From Miscanthus floridulus (Eukaryota; Streptophyta; Magnoliopsida; Poales; Poaceae): a stretch of 64,000 nucleotides of DNA. A program made the position numbers and the translations under genes. The stretch's first letter is position 1. Every line of letters begins with the position of its first letter. Below the pieces are notes generated by a model, which did no database searches, was not told the DNA's origin, and was given only the letters and a program-made list of their open reading frames with translations. The DNA is taken from assembly GCF_019320115.1 (NCBI RefSeq), contig NC_089584.1, positions 71,455,533-71,519,532 on the forward strand, given 5' to 3'. This document shows, one piece after another, positions 1-11,549 of this stretch.

Positions 1-2
1 TT

Positions 3-1301
3 GGCAAGTTCATGGTGAAGAAGGGCTACCGTGCAAGAAGAAAGAAATCTTCACCCAAGAACAAAAAAGAGTCAAGAAGGTGCTTCAAGTGTGGAAGCAA
101 AGATCATCTTGTCGCCCAATGCCCATACAATAGCGACAATAATGATGACAACAAGAAGAACAAGAAGGACAAAAAGTAAAAGAAAGAGAAGAAGGATAAG
201 ATGGCCTTCAAGAAGAAGAAGGGTGGTTCATATGTAGTCACTTGGGATAGTGATGCTTCATCAAGTGACGATGATGATGATAGTGATGACAACAAGATCA
301 CCAAGAAGAAGGTTCTTGCAAGCATTGCTATAAATGAGAAGCCTTCTCTCTTCGAATCTTCATCATGCTTCATGGCTAAGGCCACTAAGGTACAATCTTG
401 TGATGATGAAAGTGATGAAGAATATGATGATGATAATGAACATGAAAATGAAAATGATAGTGATAGTGATAATGATGAACCTACTAAGGATGAATTATTT
501 GACATGCTAGAAGATGCTAAAGAACACTTTGACATTAAGAGAAGGGAATGCAAGAGCTTGAATAAGGAGGTAAAAGCCCTAAAGCAAGCCCTTGATGAGC
601 TCAAAGCAACTCATGAGAAGCTAGAGGAAGCCCATGAGAAGCTTGGCAAAGCTCACAAAAAGCTTGAAAAAGCTCATTCTTCTTTGCTTAATAAAAAGAA
701 GCATGTTGAAACTTGCAATATAGGCTTAACTTGTGATATGTTTGATGATTCATTATCTATGCCTATCATTGTTGCTCCCACTAACCCTTCTTGTAGTACT
801 TCCACCTCCACCTCATCTAGTAGTGATGATCTCACTTGTGATGCCTCACTAGTGGTTGAGAATGAGAACCTCAAGAAGGAGGTCAACAAGCTCACTCACA
901 CCTTAGCTAAGGCTTATGGTGGTGAGGACCACTTGCTTATGTGCTTGGGTAGCCAAAGAGCTTCTCTCTATAAAGAGGGATTGGGCTACACCCCCAAGAA
1001 AGGCAAGGCGGCCTTTGCTCCTCACAAGACTAGTTTTGTGAAGAACAATGGTCGGTTTTATACTAGTTGCAAGCAAGTTGGTCATGTAGAGCAAAAATGC
1101 ATGAATAAGAAATCACAAGCTAATGTATCCTCAATTAAGATTAATTCTTTCTATGTGCTTACTAAGGGTACAAATGGTGTGAAGGCTAAGTTCATTGGTA
1201 AACCATGGATGGGCTCAAAGAAGAAAGCCATTTGGGTACCAAAGAGCCTCATGACTAACCTTCAAGGACCCAAGCAAGTTTGGGTACCTAAAAAGAATTG
1301 A
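3..1301 (+). pseudogene. gag: copia Gag C-terminal part with CCHC zinc knuckle and acidic coiled-coil extension
   Basis: Read from base 3, the frame shows a canonical CCHC knuckle (CFKCGSKDHLVAQC, about 90-131) that packages element RNA in the virus-like particle. A TAA at about 177-179 interrupts the frame, after which it stays open to 1301. The remaining open part (from ATG 201) has an Asp/Ser/Glu-rich stretch (about 250-480), then a Lys/Glu/Ala coiled coil with repeated HEKLEEAHEKL-like heptads (about 590-690), then a second cysteine motif near 1057-1100 (SCKQVGHVEQKC) in which the first Cys of the usual knuckle seems to be Tyr. This extension is typical of SIRE-type Gag proteins. The N-terminal Gag lies outside the window. 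The protease follows in another frame. Confidence 0.8.
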
Positions 1302-1329
1302 TCTTCTTTTGTAGGTCAATTACAAAGCC

Positions 1330-2028
1330 AGAGGAAGGCATTGGGTTCTTGATAGTGGGTGCACTCAACACATGACCGGTGATGCAAGAATGTTCAACTC
1401 AATCAACACCAATGGCAATGATGGTTATGATAGTATCACATTTGGTGACAATGGCAAAGGCAAGGTCAAAGGGCTTGGTAAGATTGCAATATCCAATGAC
1501 ATGAGCATATCAAATGTGTTGCTAGTAGAAAGCTTGAACTTCAATTTGCTATCCGTGGCTCAATTGTGTGATCTTGGATTCAAATGCATATTTGGAGTAG
1601 ATGATGTAGAGATCATAAGTGTAGATGGCTCTACCTTGATCTTCAAAGGTTTTAGATATGAAAATCTATACTTGGTTGATTTCAATGCTAGTGAAGCTAA
1701 ATTATCTACATGCTTGTTCACTAAGTCTAGCATAGGTTGGTTATGGCATAGAAGGCTTGGTCATGTTGGAATGAAACAATTGAATAGATTGGTTAAGCAT
1801 GACTTGGTTAGAGGCTTGAAAGATGTTGTGTTTGAAAAGGATAAGCTTTGTAGCTCTTGTCAAGCCAGCAAACAAGTTGGAAACACCCATCCTAAGAAAA
1901 GCATGATGAGCACTAGTAAAGCATTTGAGTTATTGCACATGGATTTGTTTGGGCCAACACAATACACTAGTATCGGTGGTAACAAATATAGCTTTGTGAT
2001 AGTGGATGACTACACTAGATACACATGA
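1330..2028 (+). pseudogene. pol: copia protease and N-terminal integrase
   Basis: The aspartic protease active site (WVLDSGCTQHMTGD) lies at about 1340-1383 in a frame different from gag, so a small indel separates them. From about 1730 the GAG-pre-integrase HHCC zinc domain is readable (LWHRRLGH ... CSSCQASK), followed by the first catalytic Asp of the integrase core (HMDLFGP, about 1936-1956) and VDDYTRYT. The frame then stops at a TGA (2026-2028) where the family has Trp, and one extra T in the following T run shifts the frame. The protease cleaves the polyprotein; the integrase inserts the cDNA. The 1372 ATG lies inside the protease, so it is not a true start. Confidence 0.82.
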
Positions 2029-4537
2029 GTATTTTTTTCTAGTGGACAAAAGTGATATATTTGCAACATTCAAATCATTTGTCAAAGGCATTCACAATGA
2101 ATTTGAAACAATGATCAAGAGAGTTAGAAGTGACAATGGTAGTGAGTTCAAGAACACTAAATTTGATGAGTTATGTGATGAATTTGGAATTAGACATCAA
2201 TTCTCGGCCAAGTACACTCCTCAATCAAATGGCCTTGTTGAGAGGAAGAATAGAACACTCATTGATATGGCAAGGTCTATGCTTAGTGAGTACAATGTGA
2301 GTCAATCCTTTTGGGCCGAAGCTATCAACACGGCTTGCTATTGTAGCAACCGCCTCTATTGTCACCGATTGAAAAAAAAGACACCATATGAGCTCTTGAA
2401 TGGTAGAAAGCCCAACATTGTATATTTTTGGGTCTTTGGTTGCAAATGCTATATCTTGAAGAAAGGCACAAGATTAGGCAAGTTTGACAAGAAATGTGAT
2501 GAAGGATTCCTACTTGGCTATTCCACCACAAGCAAAGCATATAGAGTTTGGAATTTGGATAGTGGTACTCTTGAGGAAGTTCATGATGTTGAATTTGATG
2601 AAACCAAGGGTTCACAAGTAGAGAATGAGAACTTAGAAGATGTTAGAGGCATTCAACTTTCAAATGCCATGAAGAACATGGATGTTGGTGAATTGAGGCC
2701 TAGGCAAGTGAATGATGATGAAGATGATCAAGTGCAAGTGCTCTCTAACTCAAATGTGCAAGATGATACAAATCAAGTTAGTGCAAGTGGCTCTCATGAC
2801 AATGAACAAGATCAAGTGGCTAGTACATCATCTCAACCCAATGATCAAGCAAGTGTAAGCAATCTAGTTCTAATCCTCCAACCAACCAATGTTGCAAGAG
2901 ATCATCCATTGGACACTATCATTGGTGATATTTCTAGAGGTGTACAAATAAGATCAAGATTGGCATCATTTTATGAGCACTTCTCATTTGTATCATCCAT
3001 TGAACCAAAGAAGATAGATGAAGCATTGAAGGATGTTGATTGGGTGAATGCTATGCATGAAGAATTGAATAACTTCACAAGAAATCAAGCATGGGAGTTG
3101 ATAAAAAGACCAAAGGGACACAATGTGATTGGAACCAAATGGGTCTTTAGAAACAAGCAAGATCAAGATGGGATAGTTGTAAGGAACAAAGCAAGATTGG
3201 TAGCACAAGGCTATACACAAGTTGAAGGTCTTGACTTTGGAGAAATATATGCCTCGGTTGCTAGATTGGAAGCAATTAGAATCTTACTAGCCTATGCTTA
3301 TTCCCACAACATAAAGCTCTATCAAATGAATGTTAAGTGTGCATTTCTCAATGGCTACATCAATGAAGAAGTATATGTTGAGCAACCTCCCGGTTTTGAA
3401 GATGATAAGAAGCCCAACCATGTGTACAAGTTGAAGAAGGCATTGTATGGCTTGAAGCAAGCACCTAGAGCATGGTATGAGAGATTGAGGGATTTCCTAC
3501 TCTCTAAAGGGTTCACAATGGGCAAAGTTGACACCACTCTTTTCATCAAGAAGATTGGAAAAGATCTATTTGTATTGTAAATCTATGTTGATGACATCAT
3601 ATTTGGATCAACAAATCAAGATTTTTGTGATGAGTTTGGAAAGATGATGGCTAATGAGTTTGAGATGTCTATGATTGTAGAGTTGAGTTGCTTCATTGGT
3701 CTTCAAATCAAGCAATTGAAGAATGGTACATTTGTGAGTCAAGGCAAGTATATCAAGGACATGATCAAGAAGTTTGGCATGAGTGATAGCAAAGTCATTA
3801 GCACACCAATGGGAACAAATGGCAACTTGGATAGTGATGCAAGTGGAAATATGGTGGATCAAAAATTGTATCGGTCTATGATTGGAAACCTACTCTATGT
3901 GACCGCATCAAGGCCGGATGTCATGTTTAGTGTATGCATGTGTGCAAGATTTCAAGCCTCACCAAGAGAAAGTCATTTGAAGGCTACAAAGAGAATATTG
4001 AGGTACTTGAAGTATACACCAAATGTTGGTTTGTGGTATCCCAAAGGAGCAAAGTTTGAGCTAGTTGGTTACTCCGACTCAGATTATGTGGGATGCAAGG
4101 TTGAAAGGAAGAGCACCTCGGGCACATGTCAATTGTTGGGAAGATCACTTGTTTTATGGTCATCAAAGAAGCAAAATAGTGTTGCATTATCAACCGCCGA
4201 AGCCGAATACATATCCGCTGGTAGTTGTTGTGCACAAGTACTTTGGATGAAGGCCATTTTGAGTGACTTTGGAATCAAGTTCAAGAAAGTGTCATTGCTA
4301 TGTGACAATGAGAGTGCAATCAAGCTAACCAACAATCCGGTTCAACATGCAAGAACAAAGCACATTGATGTCCGCCACCATTTCATAAGAGATCATCAAC
4401 AAAAAGGGGACATTTGCATTGAGAGTGTAGGCACCGAAGATCAACTTGCCAATATATTCACCAAGCCATTGGATGAGAAAAGGTTTTGCAAGCTAAAGAA
4501 TGAGTTGAACATATTGGATTTCTCAAATATGTGTTGA
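2029..4537 (+). pseudogene. pol: copia integrase core, reverse transcriptase and RNase H
   Basis: After the frameshift near 2035 the polyprotein continues in one frame to the TGA at 4535-4537. Integrase: SDNGSEF (about 2130) and [10 protein letters not shown] (about 2229) give the second Asp and the Glu of the DDE triad. A linker rich in Asp, Gln and Ser spans about 2650-2950. [29 protein letters not shown] and [12 protein letters not shown] are all recognisable, and the catalytic YVDDIIFGS is intact just after a TAA at 3578-3580, where related elements have a sense codon (CAA is the likely ancestor). RNase H: SDSDYVG (about 4075), ALSTAEAEY (about 4190), LLCDNESA (about 4300) and the C-terminal HIDVRHHFIR. 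Only one internal stop breaks this 2.5 kb, so the element is fairly young but not autonomous as it stands. Confidence 0.88.
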
Positions 4538-5630
4538 TGCACCCCCACTTATATGACATGTCTCTCCTTTGAGCAATCCAAGGTAAAAGTTGATTGGCAT
4601 GGCATACATCCTTGCTAAGGACATGTTTAGTGCATCTAGTCATCTCTCCATTTTATTAGGCTCATTCATGAAAATCAAATGAATTTGATGTTTATATGAT
4701 ATCACTATTGCTTCTATGTTTGACTTGATCTAGTGATAGCATATGCCATGTTTGTGGGCTTGTAAACCTAGTGTTTAATCTAGAAAATGAGCTCTAAGTG
4801 TTTAACTCAACATGGTACAAGATAACCCTCATTTGGAGGTGTGAAGAAGCTTGTCCTTGGATCAAACCGAGTTAAATATCTTTGGCATATATTCTAGTTT
4901 GAACCAAATTCGGAACTTTGATCCTCATCCCATTGATTGACATTGATAATCTCGACCCTACAAGTAATACTATCTATATTTTGAACCTTTTGTGGTCATT
5001 GATGACAAAGGGGGAGAGAAACAAAGATAGTAGTAAAGATAGTGAAAAAGGGGGAGAAATATCATAAAGGGAGAGATATGACAAAGGAAAGGGATCAACT
5101 AAAATTTTGAGCACACAAGTAGGGGGAGCAAGCTCATGAACTTGTATGGTGCATTTGAATGTGCATTTCATATGTTTGCTTGCATGGCACAAGTTTTAAA
5201 ATTCAATATCTATGCTTGTGTAGTGTATGCTAGTTGTCGGTTTGAATGATGAAATGAAAACTAGCATGCATAGGATATCAGTGATTTCATTTCCAAATAT
5301 TTCCAAGTGGTATTGAGCTAACCATGGTGCTAAGGATGGTATATTGGTGCACTCCGATTGGTATCACGCTTCAAAGGTCCATCTTTTATACCTTAGCATC
5401 ATTTGGTAGACATTGTCTCCTATATTTCCTATCTAAGCATATGTGCAAGCTACTATCCAAACTCTTAGCACATATGTAGGGGGAGCAATTGCTACCATTT
5501 GGGGTTCATGAAACTTGTCCATATTATTTTACACATGGTTAATATGCTTGGACAAGCAACATGGATTCAATTAAATTTTAATTCATATCTTTGTATAAGG
5601 GTTGTCATCAATTACCAAAAAGGGGGAGAT
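4538..5630 (+). other. SIRE 3' non-coding region with repeated polypurine tracts
   Basis: There is no credible ORF between the RNase H stop and the LTR. It contains several near-copies of the GGGGGAG tract (near 5010, 5049, 5120, 5478), and the true polypurine tract ends at 5630, immediately before the LTR. In this lineage such a long 3' region is usual. The last tract primes plus-strand DNA synthesis. Confidence 0.8.
5617..5630 (+). promoter_or_regulatory. polypurine tract of the copia element
   Basis: AAAAAGGGGGAGAT abuts the TGAAAG start of the 3' LTR. Its position and composition fit the primer for plus-strand synthesis. Confidence 0.85.
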
Positions 5631-7430
5631 TGAAAGCTCTAGTTTGGTTTTGGTGAATTGATGAAACCCTAAGTGCTAACCTAGTTTATCAAGTGATCAT
5701 AAGATAGGTAGCACACTCCAAGTTGCGAAGCAAACAAAGATCATAGCATGATGAAGATGATGCCATGGTGATGATCAAGTGCTTGAACTTGGAAAGAAGA
5801 AAGAGAAAAACAAAAAGCTCAAGGCAAAGGTATAAACCATAGGAGCTATTTTGTTTTGGTGATCAAGACACTTAGAGAGTGTGATCACATTTAGGTTTGA
5901 TAGCCATACTATTAAGAGGGGTGAAACTTGTATCGGAATGTGGTTATCAAAGTGCCATTAGATGCTCTAACTCATTGCATATGCATTTAGGATCTAGTGG
6001 AATGCTAACACCCTTGAAAATGTTTGTGAAAATATGCTAACACATGTGCACAAGGTGATACACTTGGTAGTTGGCACATTTGTGCAAGGGTGAAGAAGTT
6101 AGAGGTGAAATGGAGTTGGTCGCAAAGATGCTGGTGTCGGTCAACTGACCGGACGCTGGGTCGCTCAGCGACTGGATGCTGAAGGGCTACGTCCGGTCAT
6201 GTTGTCGGTCAGCACAGTAAGAAGTCATAGTGTGACCGGATGGTTGCAGGGTCGGTCGAGCATGACCGGACGCGTCCAGTCGGCAAAAATCAGTTTTGGA
6301 ACCTTACTGTAAACGACCGGACGCTGGGTGTTCAGCGTCCGGTCAACCCAGGAGCAGTGTCCGGTCAAGACTGATGACCATTGAAGTCGGGACATGTGGC
6401 TAACTATGAGTGACCGAACGCTGGGGGTTCAATGTCTGATCAACTGACCGAAGCGTCCGGTCAGCCCGCGTTATGCCCAGTGAAGGGGTATAACGACTCT
6501 ATTTCATGGGGGCTTCTATTTAAGCCCCATGGCCGGCTGTAGCTCACCACTCATGGCCATTTTCATTGACATAGCAACCTTGTGAGCTTAGCCAAAGCCC
6601 TCCCACTCATCTCCATCATTGATTCATCATCTTTGTGAGATTGGGAGAGAATCCAAGTGCATTGCTTGAGTATTTGCATCTAGAGGCACTTGGTGTTCGT
6701 GTTTCGCTATGGGATTCGCTTGTTACTCTTGGTAGTTGCCACCACCTAGATGGCTTGGAGCAGCGAGGATCATCAAGCGGAGGGTGGTGATTGTCTCTGG
6801 CTCTGATCGTGGTGATTGTGAGGGGTTCTTGACCTTTCCCCAGTGGAGAGCCAAAAGGTACTCTAGTGGATTGCTCGTGGCTTATGTGATCCTCATCTTG
6901 TGTTGGTTGTGCGGCATCCTATTGAGGGTTTGGCATGTGATGCCAATTAGCGCGTGAACCTCCAAGTGAGTGAATCGCCACAACGAGGAGTAGCTTACTG
7001 GCAAGCAAGTGAACCTCGGTAAAAATCAGTGTGTTTATCCTTTGATTCCGAGGTGATTGGTCTTCATTGTTATTCACTCTTATGATTGATTGGTTCCTTC
7101 ATCTACACGGCGGTATAACTTTCTTGACCACTCTCTTTATATTACCGTAAACTAGTTGTCAAGCTCTTTGGTGTAGTTAGTTGTGAGAGCTTGGTTGGTT
7201 GGTTGGTGTGGCTCTTTAGTTAGCCTTTGAGAGCACACTAACATAGAGTAGTGTCATAGCCAGTGTGAGAATAGATTCTACCTAAACTAGGATTGTGATA
7301 GGTGGCTTGCATTTTGAGTAGGCTAGCGCAACACTTGCTTCACCTCATAATTGTCTAACCCTTTTGTTAAGTGTTGTTGTAGAAATTTTTATTAGGCTAT
7401 TCACCCCCCTCTAGCCATTAGGACCTTTCA
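5631..7430 (+). repeat. 3' LTR of the SIRE-type copia element (1.8 kb)
   Basis: The LTR starts TGAAAGCTCTAG directly after the polypurine tract and ends GGACCTTTCA, so the termini are inverted (TGAAAG/CTTTCA). U3 holds a cluster of GACCGGACGC/GCGTCCGGTC motifs in both orientations (about 6140-6470). A TATA-like CTATTTAAG lies at 6516-6524, embedded in an inverted GGGGCTT...AAGCCCC. Shared segments with the LTR pieces at 40123-41199 (reverse) and 41200-42779 (forward) confirm the family. The next base (7431) resumes the gypsy element. Confidence 0.92.
6140..6475 (+). repeat. dispersed palindromic GACCGGACGC motif cluster in LTR U3
   Basis: The core ACCGGACGC and its complement GCGTCCGGT recur many times within about 330 bp just upstream of the TATA-like box, some as close inverted pairs (for example ACCGGACGCTGGG...CAGCGTCCGGT near 6315-6345). 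A diverged version is present in the forward LTR at about 41730-42260. A role as enhancer or methylation target is inference. Confidence 0.7.
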
Positions 7431-8313
7431 GCGGCTCCAAGAAATGGGAGCAAAAGAAGAAGGCCAAGGCAGAATCCGACGACGCTAGAGAGAAGGACGG
7501 TGGCTTTTCGTTATCGGATGGCTGCCACATGATCTTCGGTGGGCTGGAGGCATATAGCTCCAAGCACCGACAGAAGCTCACGCGCCGAGAGGTTTATGAA
7601 GCCGAGCGCTCCACGCCTGCTTTCCTTAAATGGTTAGGGTCTCCCATAACCTTTGACCGATCCAACCACCCGAATAGCGTCACACACCCAGGCAGGTACC
7701 CACTCATGGTCGACCTTGTTGTCAACATGAAATGGCTCACCAAGGTACTGATGGATGGAGGCAGCGGCCTTAACATCATGTACACCGAGACGCTCGATGC
7801 CATGGCCATCGACCGAGCACACATCCAACCGACTAGAGCGCCTTTCCATGGCATCGTGCCTAGAAAGCAGGCCATGCCACTTGGGCAAATCGATTTGTCC
7901 ATCACCTTCGGGTCTCTGTCCAACTATAGGTTGAAGACCCTCACCTTCGAAGTGGTTGGGTTCCACGGAACCTACCACGCCATCTAGGGACGACCATGCT
8001 ATGTGAAGTTCATGGACATCCCCATCTACACCTACCTCAAGCTCAAGATGTCAGGCCCATGCAGGGTCATCACCATTGGCACTTCTTTCCAGAGGCCCTA
8101 TGAGTGCGAGGTCAAGAACTGCAAGCTCGCTTTGGCAACCCTCACTTCTGAGGAGCTCGCAGCCATCGGGAAGGACATCACTGAAGGAGTGCCCGATGTG
8201 AAGCAGGCGGCTAGATCCTTTGAGCCTGTAGAGAATGTTAAGGAGGTCCTAGTCGACCCCGACAACTCCATCGACAAGATGGTGCGCATCAGCACCGCCC
8301 TCTCCCCCAAGTA
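7431..8313 (+). pseudogene. Tat-type gypsy Gag/protease region
   Basis: The frame open from 7529 reads through a region conserved before the protease (LTRREVYEAE, FDRSNHP) to the retropepsin active site VLMDGGSGLNIMY at about 7747-7785, with the flap/C-terminal part after it. A TAG at 7985-7987 replaces a Gln codon (HAI-stop-GRPCYVKFM), and the frame continues to about 8314, where a further TAG lies. The region would release mature Gag and Pol proteins; as it stands it is broken. The copia insertion at 7430/7431 separates it from gag. Confidence 0.8.
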
Positions 8314-9480
8314 GGAAGGCGCACTCATCGACTTCCTCTATGCCAATCGAGACATCTTTGCATGGAAACCCTTGGATATGCCAGGAATTCCGTGGGAAGT
8401 CACCGAGCATGCCTTAAAGATTAGGCCAGGTTCTAGGCCGATCAAACAATGCCTGTGCCACTTCAACGAGGAGAAGAGGAGGCTCATCGGTGAGGAAATC
8501 GCTAAGCTCTTGGTGGTCGGTTTCATCAAGGAAGTATACCACCTAGAGTGGTTGTCCAATCCCGTTCTGGTAAAAAAGAAAAGTGGGAAATGGAGAATGT
8601 GTGTTGACTACATGAGCCTCAATAAGGCGTGCCCGAAGGATTCGTTTCCTTTGCCACGTATAGATCAGGTAGTTGACTCAACCTCGGGGTGCGAAACCCT
8701 AGGCTTCCTTAATGCATACTCCGGATACCACCAGATCGCGATGAAAGAGACCGACCAGCTCGCGACCTCTTTCATCACCCCGTTCGGATCGTTCTGCTAT
8801 GTTACGATGCCGTTCGAACTCAAGAATGCTAGGGCTACGTACTAGTGTTGCATGACCAAATACTTTGGAGACCTCATTGGGTGAACCGTTGAGGCTTACA
8901 TGGACGCCATAGTAGTCAAGTCCATCTAGACCAACCAGCTCATGGCCGATCTGGAGTGAACCTTCAGGAAGCTATAGGAGAACGGCATCAAGCTCAACCC
9001 TGAGAAATGCGTCTTTGGGGTCCCAAGGGGCATGCTACTTGGATTCAGCATCTCTGAGCGTGGCATCGAAGCAAACCTGGTAAAAATCTTAGCCATCACA
9101 AAGATGGGCCCAATTCTGAACCTAAAGGGAGTCTAGAAGTTTACCGAGTGCCTCGCAGCGCTTAGTCGCTTCATTTCACACCTCGGCGAATGGGGGCTCC
9201 CCCTTTACCGACTCCTAAAGAAAACTGACCGATTCATGTGGATGCCTGAGGCTCAGGAGGCACTTGACAAGCTCAAAGTGCTCCTGACAAAGGCCTCGGT
9301 TCTGGTCCCGCCGGCTGAGGGAGAGTCGCTCCTACTCTATGTCGTAGCTATGACTCAGGTGGTCAGCACCGCCTTGGTTGTAGAACGGGGAGAAGAAGGA
9401 CACGCCCTCAAGGTACAGCACCCCGTGTACTTTGTTAGCGAAGTCTTGTCCAACTCCAAGGCACGCTACCCCTAGATCCA
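8314..9480 (+). pseudogene. Tat-type gypsy reverse transcriptase
   Basis: RT motifs in order: FAWKPLDMPGI, GFIKEVYHLEWLSNPVLVKKK, WRMCVDYMSLNKACPKDSFPLPRID, FLNAYSGYHQI, TPFGSFCYVTMPFELKNA (to about 8840), then a TAG and CCMTKYFGD. The catalytic box reads YMDAIVVKS (about 8897-8923) instead of the usual Y(V/M)DD, so one catalytic Asp is lost (GAC to GCC). Further stops sit near 8881, 8926, 8956, 8974 and 9133. The thumb/connection (KCVFGVPRGMLLGF, FISHLGEWGLPLYRLLKK, MWMPEAQEALDKLK) continues to 9475. The region is dead as an enzyme. Confidence 0.85.
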
Positions 9481-10183
9481 GAAGCTCCTATACGCCATCC
9501 TGATCACCAAGAGAAAGCTATGCCACTACTTTGACTCACACTAGGTGACCGTCGTGTCATCTTTCCCCCTCAATGAGGTTATCCAGAACCAGGAGGCCAC
9601 TAGGAGAATCACAAAATGGGCGCTCGAGCTGATGGATTAGGGCATCATGTACGCCCCATGAACGGCCATCAAGTCTCAAGAAATGGCTGACTTTGTGGCC
9701 AAATGGACCGAGATCTAGATGCCACCGGTGGCCGTCAATCAGGAGTACTGGACGATGTACTTTGATGGATCACTAATGAAGAAGGGCGCCGAGGTTGGGC
9801 TAGTTTTCATTTCCCCCCTCGGGGTGCGCATGAGGTACGCAATTCCATTCCACTTCCTGGTTTCAAATAATGTGGCTGAGTACAAGGCACTCGTTAATGG
9901 CTTGCGTATCGCCATTGTGTTGGGCATCTGATAACTTGATGTCCGAGGCGACTCACAACTAGTCATCGACTAGGTCATGAAGGAGTCAAGCTACCACAAC
10001 GCCAAGATGGCTGCGTATTGTCATGAGGTCCAACAATTGGAGGAAAAGTTCAACGGCCTTGAGCTCAACCATATCCCGAGGTGGCTCAATGAAGCAGTCG
10101 ACACATTAGCAAAGATGGCATCGAGCCAAGAGTCGGTCCCCACATGCATCTTTGCTTGTGACCTACACAAGCCCTCGGTTTGA
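9481..10183 (+). pseudogene. Tat-type gypsy RNase H
   Basis: After the tether region, the RNase H fold is readable from about 9719: MYFDGSLMKKGAEVG (first Asp), NVAEYKALVNGL (Glu) and, after two stops near 9931, DVRGDSQLVID (next Asp). The part WLNEAVDTLAKMAS near 10081 is the conserved C-terminal helix with its Asp. At least five stops interrupt the frame. It would degrade RNA in the RNA-DNA hybrid during reverse transcription. Confidence 0.78.
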
Positions 10184-11549
10184 TATAAGGAACAAGAATA
10201 GACCAGCAATGAGCCGCTAGTTCTAGGATCGGGGGTTGACCGACCCTTAGTTCCATTCGACCCTGAGGTGATGGAACTCGTCAAAGACCCAGTGGTGGAG
10301 CTCGATCCTCCAACCGATTAGGAACACCTTATCTCGATTGCCTCCTCCATCAGGTGCTCCTTGCCAACAAGACGAAAGCCCGACTCACGCGTCGCACCAA
10401 GTCCTTCGTCATCATCAAAGGGGAGCTCTACAAGCGCAGCCACACTGGAATCCTACAACATTGCATCCCCACCGAGCAGGGGAACGACCTGCTGGAAGAC
10501 ATTCATGGAGGGGTCTACAGACATCATGCTGTACCTAGAACCTTGGTCAGAAATGCATTCTAGCAAGGTTTCTAATGGCCAACAACGGTGGCCGATGCGA
10601 GCAGGTCGTATGCACCTGCAAAGGATGCCAGTACTACTCTCAGCAAACTCACCTACCGGCCCAAGCGCACTAGATGATCCCCATCATGTGGTCGTTCATG
10701 GTCTAGGGGCTCGACCTGGTAGGGCCCCTCAAGAGGGTGCCTGAGGACTTTACGCACTTACTTGTCACCGTGGACAAGTTCACGAAGTGGATAGAGGCTC
10801 GGCCAATCACCGTGATCAAATTCGAGCAGACCGTGTTGTTCTTCATGGACATCATCCACCGATTTGGGGTCCCAAACTCCATCATAACCAACAACGGCAC
10901 ACAATTCACGAGGAAGAAATTCCTCCGGTTCTACGATGACCACCACATCTGCGTTGATTGGGCTGCCATAGCGCACCTCCACATGAACGGGTAGGTTGAG
11001 CGCATGAACGACATGGTCCTCCAAGGCCTCAAGCCTAGGATCTTCAACCAGCTCAACAAAGCAGGCGGACGATGGGTCATAGAGCTCCCCTCGGTACTCT
11101 AGAGCCTAAGGACGTCCAACAGCCGGGCAACCGGTTACACACCATTTTTCATGGTCTATGGCTCCAAAGCCATCCTCTCGATCGACCTCGACTACAGAGC
11201 GCCAAGGGTTAAGGCCTACAATGAGCAGGGAAATGAAGCATCTTTGGAAGATGCCATGGACCTACTTAACGAAGCATGCAACATCGCCCTGCTCCATTCG
11301 GCCAAATACCAGTAGGCGCTACGACAGTACCATAGTCGATGCATGCGGGGTCACGCCTTCGGCGTAGGCGATTTAGTCCTTCACCACATCCAGAGCAACA
11401 AAAATCGCCACAAGCTTTCAGCGCTGTGGGAAGGACCGTACATCATCATAGAAGTACTCCGACCCGACACCTACAAGCTCAAGACTGATGATGGCAAAGC
11501 CATCACCAACTCCTAGAACATTGAGCAGCTATGTTACTTTTACCCTTAG
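10184..11549 (+). pseudogene. Tat-type gypsy integrase
   Basis: The N-terminal part is frameshifted (10338-10740). The core reads from 10737: LLVTVDKFTKWIEARPI (first Asp), FGVPNSIITNNGTQF, where the second Asp of the usual DNGTQF is Asn, and NG-stop-VERMNDMVL (Glu). The C-terminal part GVGDLVLHHIQ, KLSALWEGPYIIIEVLRPDTYKL and a final NIEQLCYFYP end near 11549, matching the usual end of this family's Pol. Stops and the D-to-N change mean no activity. Confidence 0.8.

Larger units (their letters stand above)
1..7430 (+). mobile_element. SIRE/Maximus-type Ty1-copia retrotransposon, 5' end outside the window
   Basis: The order is gag, protease, integrase, reverse transcriptase, RNase H, a long purine-rich 3' region, a polypurine tract and a 3' LTR. 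Integrase before RT defines Ty1-copia. The long acidic coiled-coil gag extension and the roughly 1.1 kb non-coding stretch with repeated GGGGGAG tracts before the LTR fit the SIRE lineage. The LTR ends with TGAAAG...CTTTCA and is followed directly by the Tat-type gypsy element, so this element inserted into that one. The body has only a few breaks (stops near 177, 2027 and 3578, a gag/protease frame change near 1300-1340, one inserted T near 2035), so it is younger than its host. The 5' LTR and gag start lie left of the window, so the duplication at the insertion site cannot be checked. Confidence 0.93.

Noticed and set aside
104..604. Minus-strand ORF of 166 codons opposite gag
   Set aside because: Ser/Leu/Phe-rich shadow of the acidic Lys/Glu coding strand; no domain and opposite a recognisable Gag.
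6736..6957. 73-codon ORF in the copia LTR
   Set aside because: Matches transcribed but non-coding R-region sequence shared, with indels, by the other LTR pieces.
7594..7978. Two minus-strand ORFs opposite the gypsy protease
   Set aside because: Shadows of the recognisable retropepsin frame.
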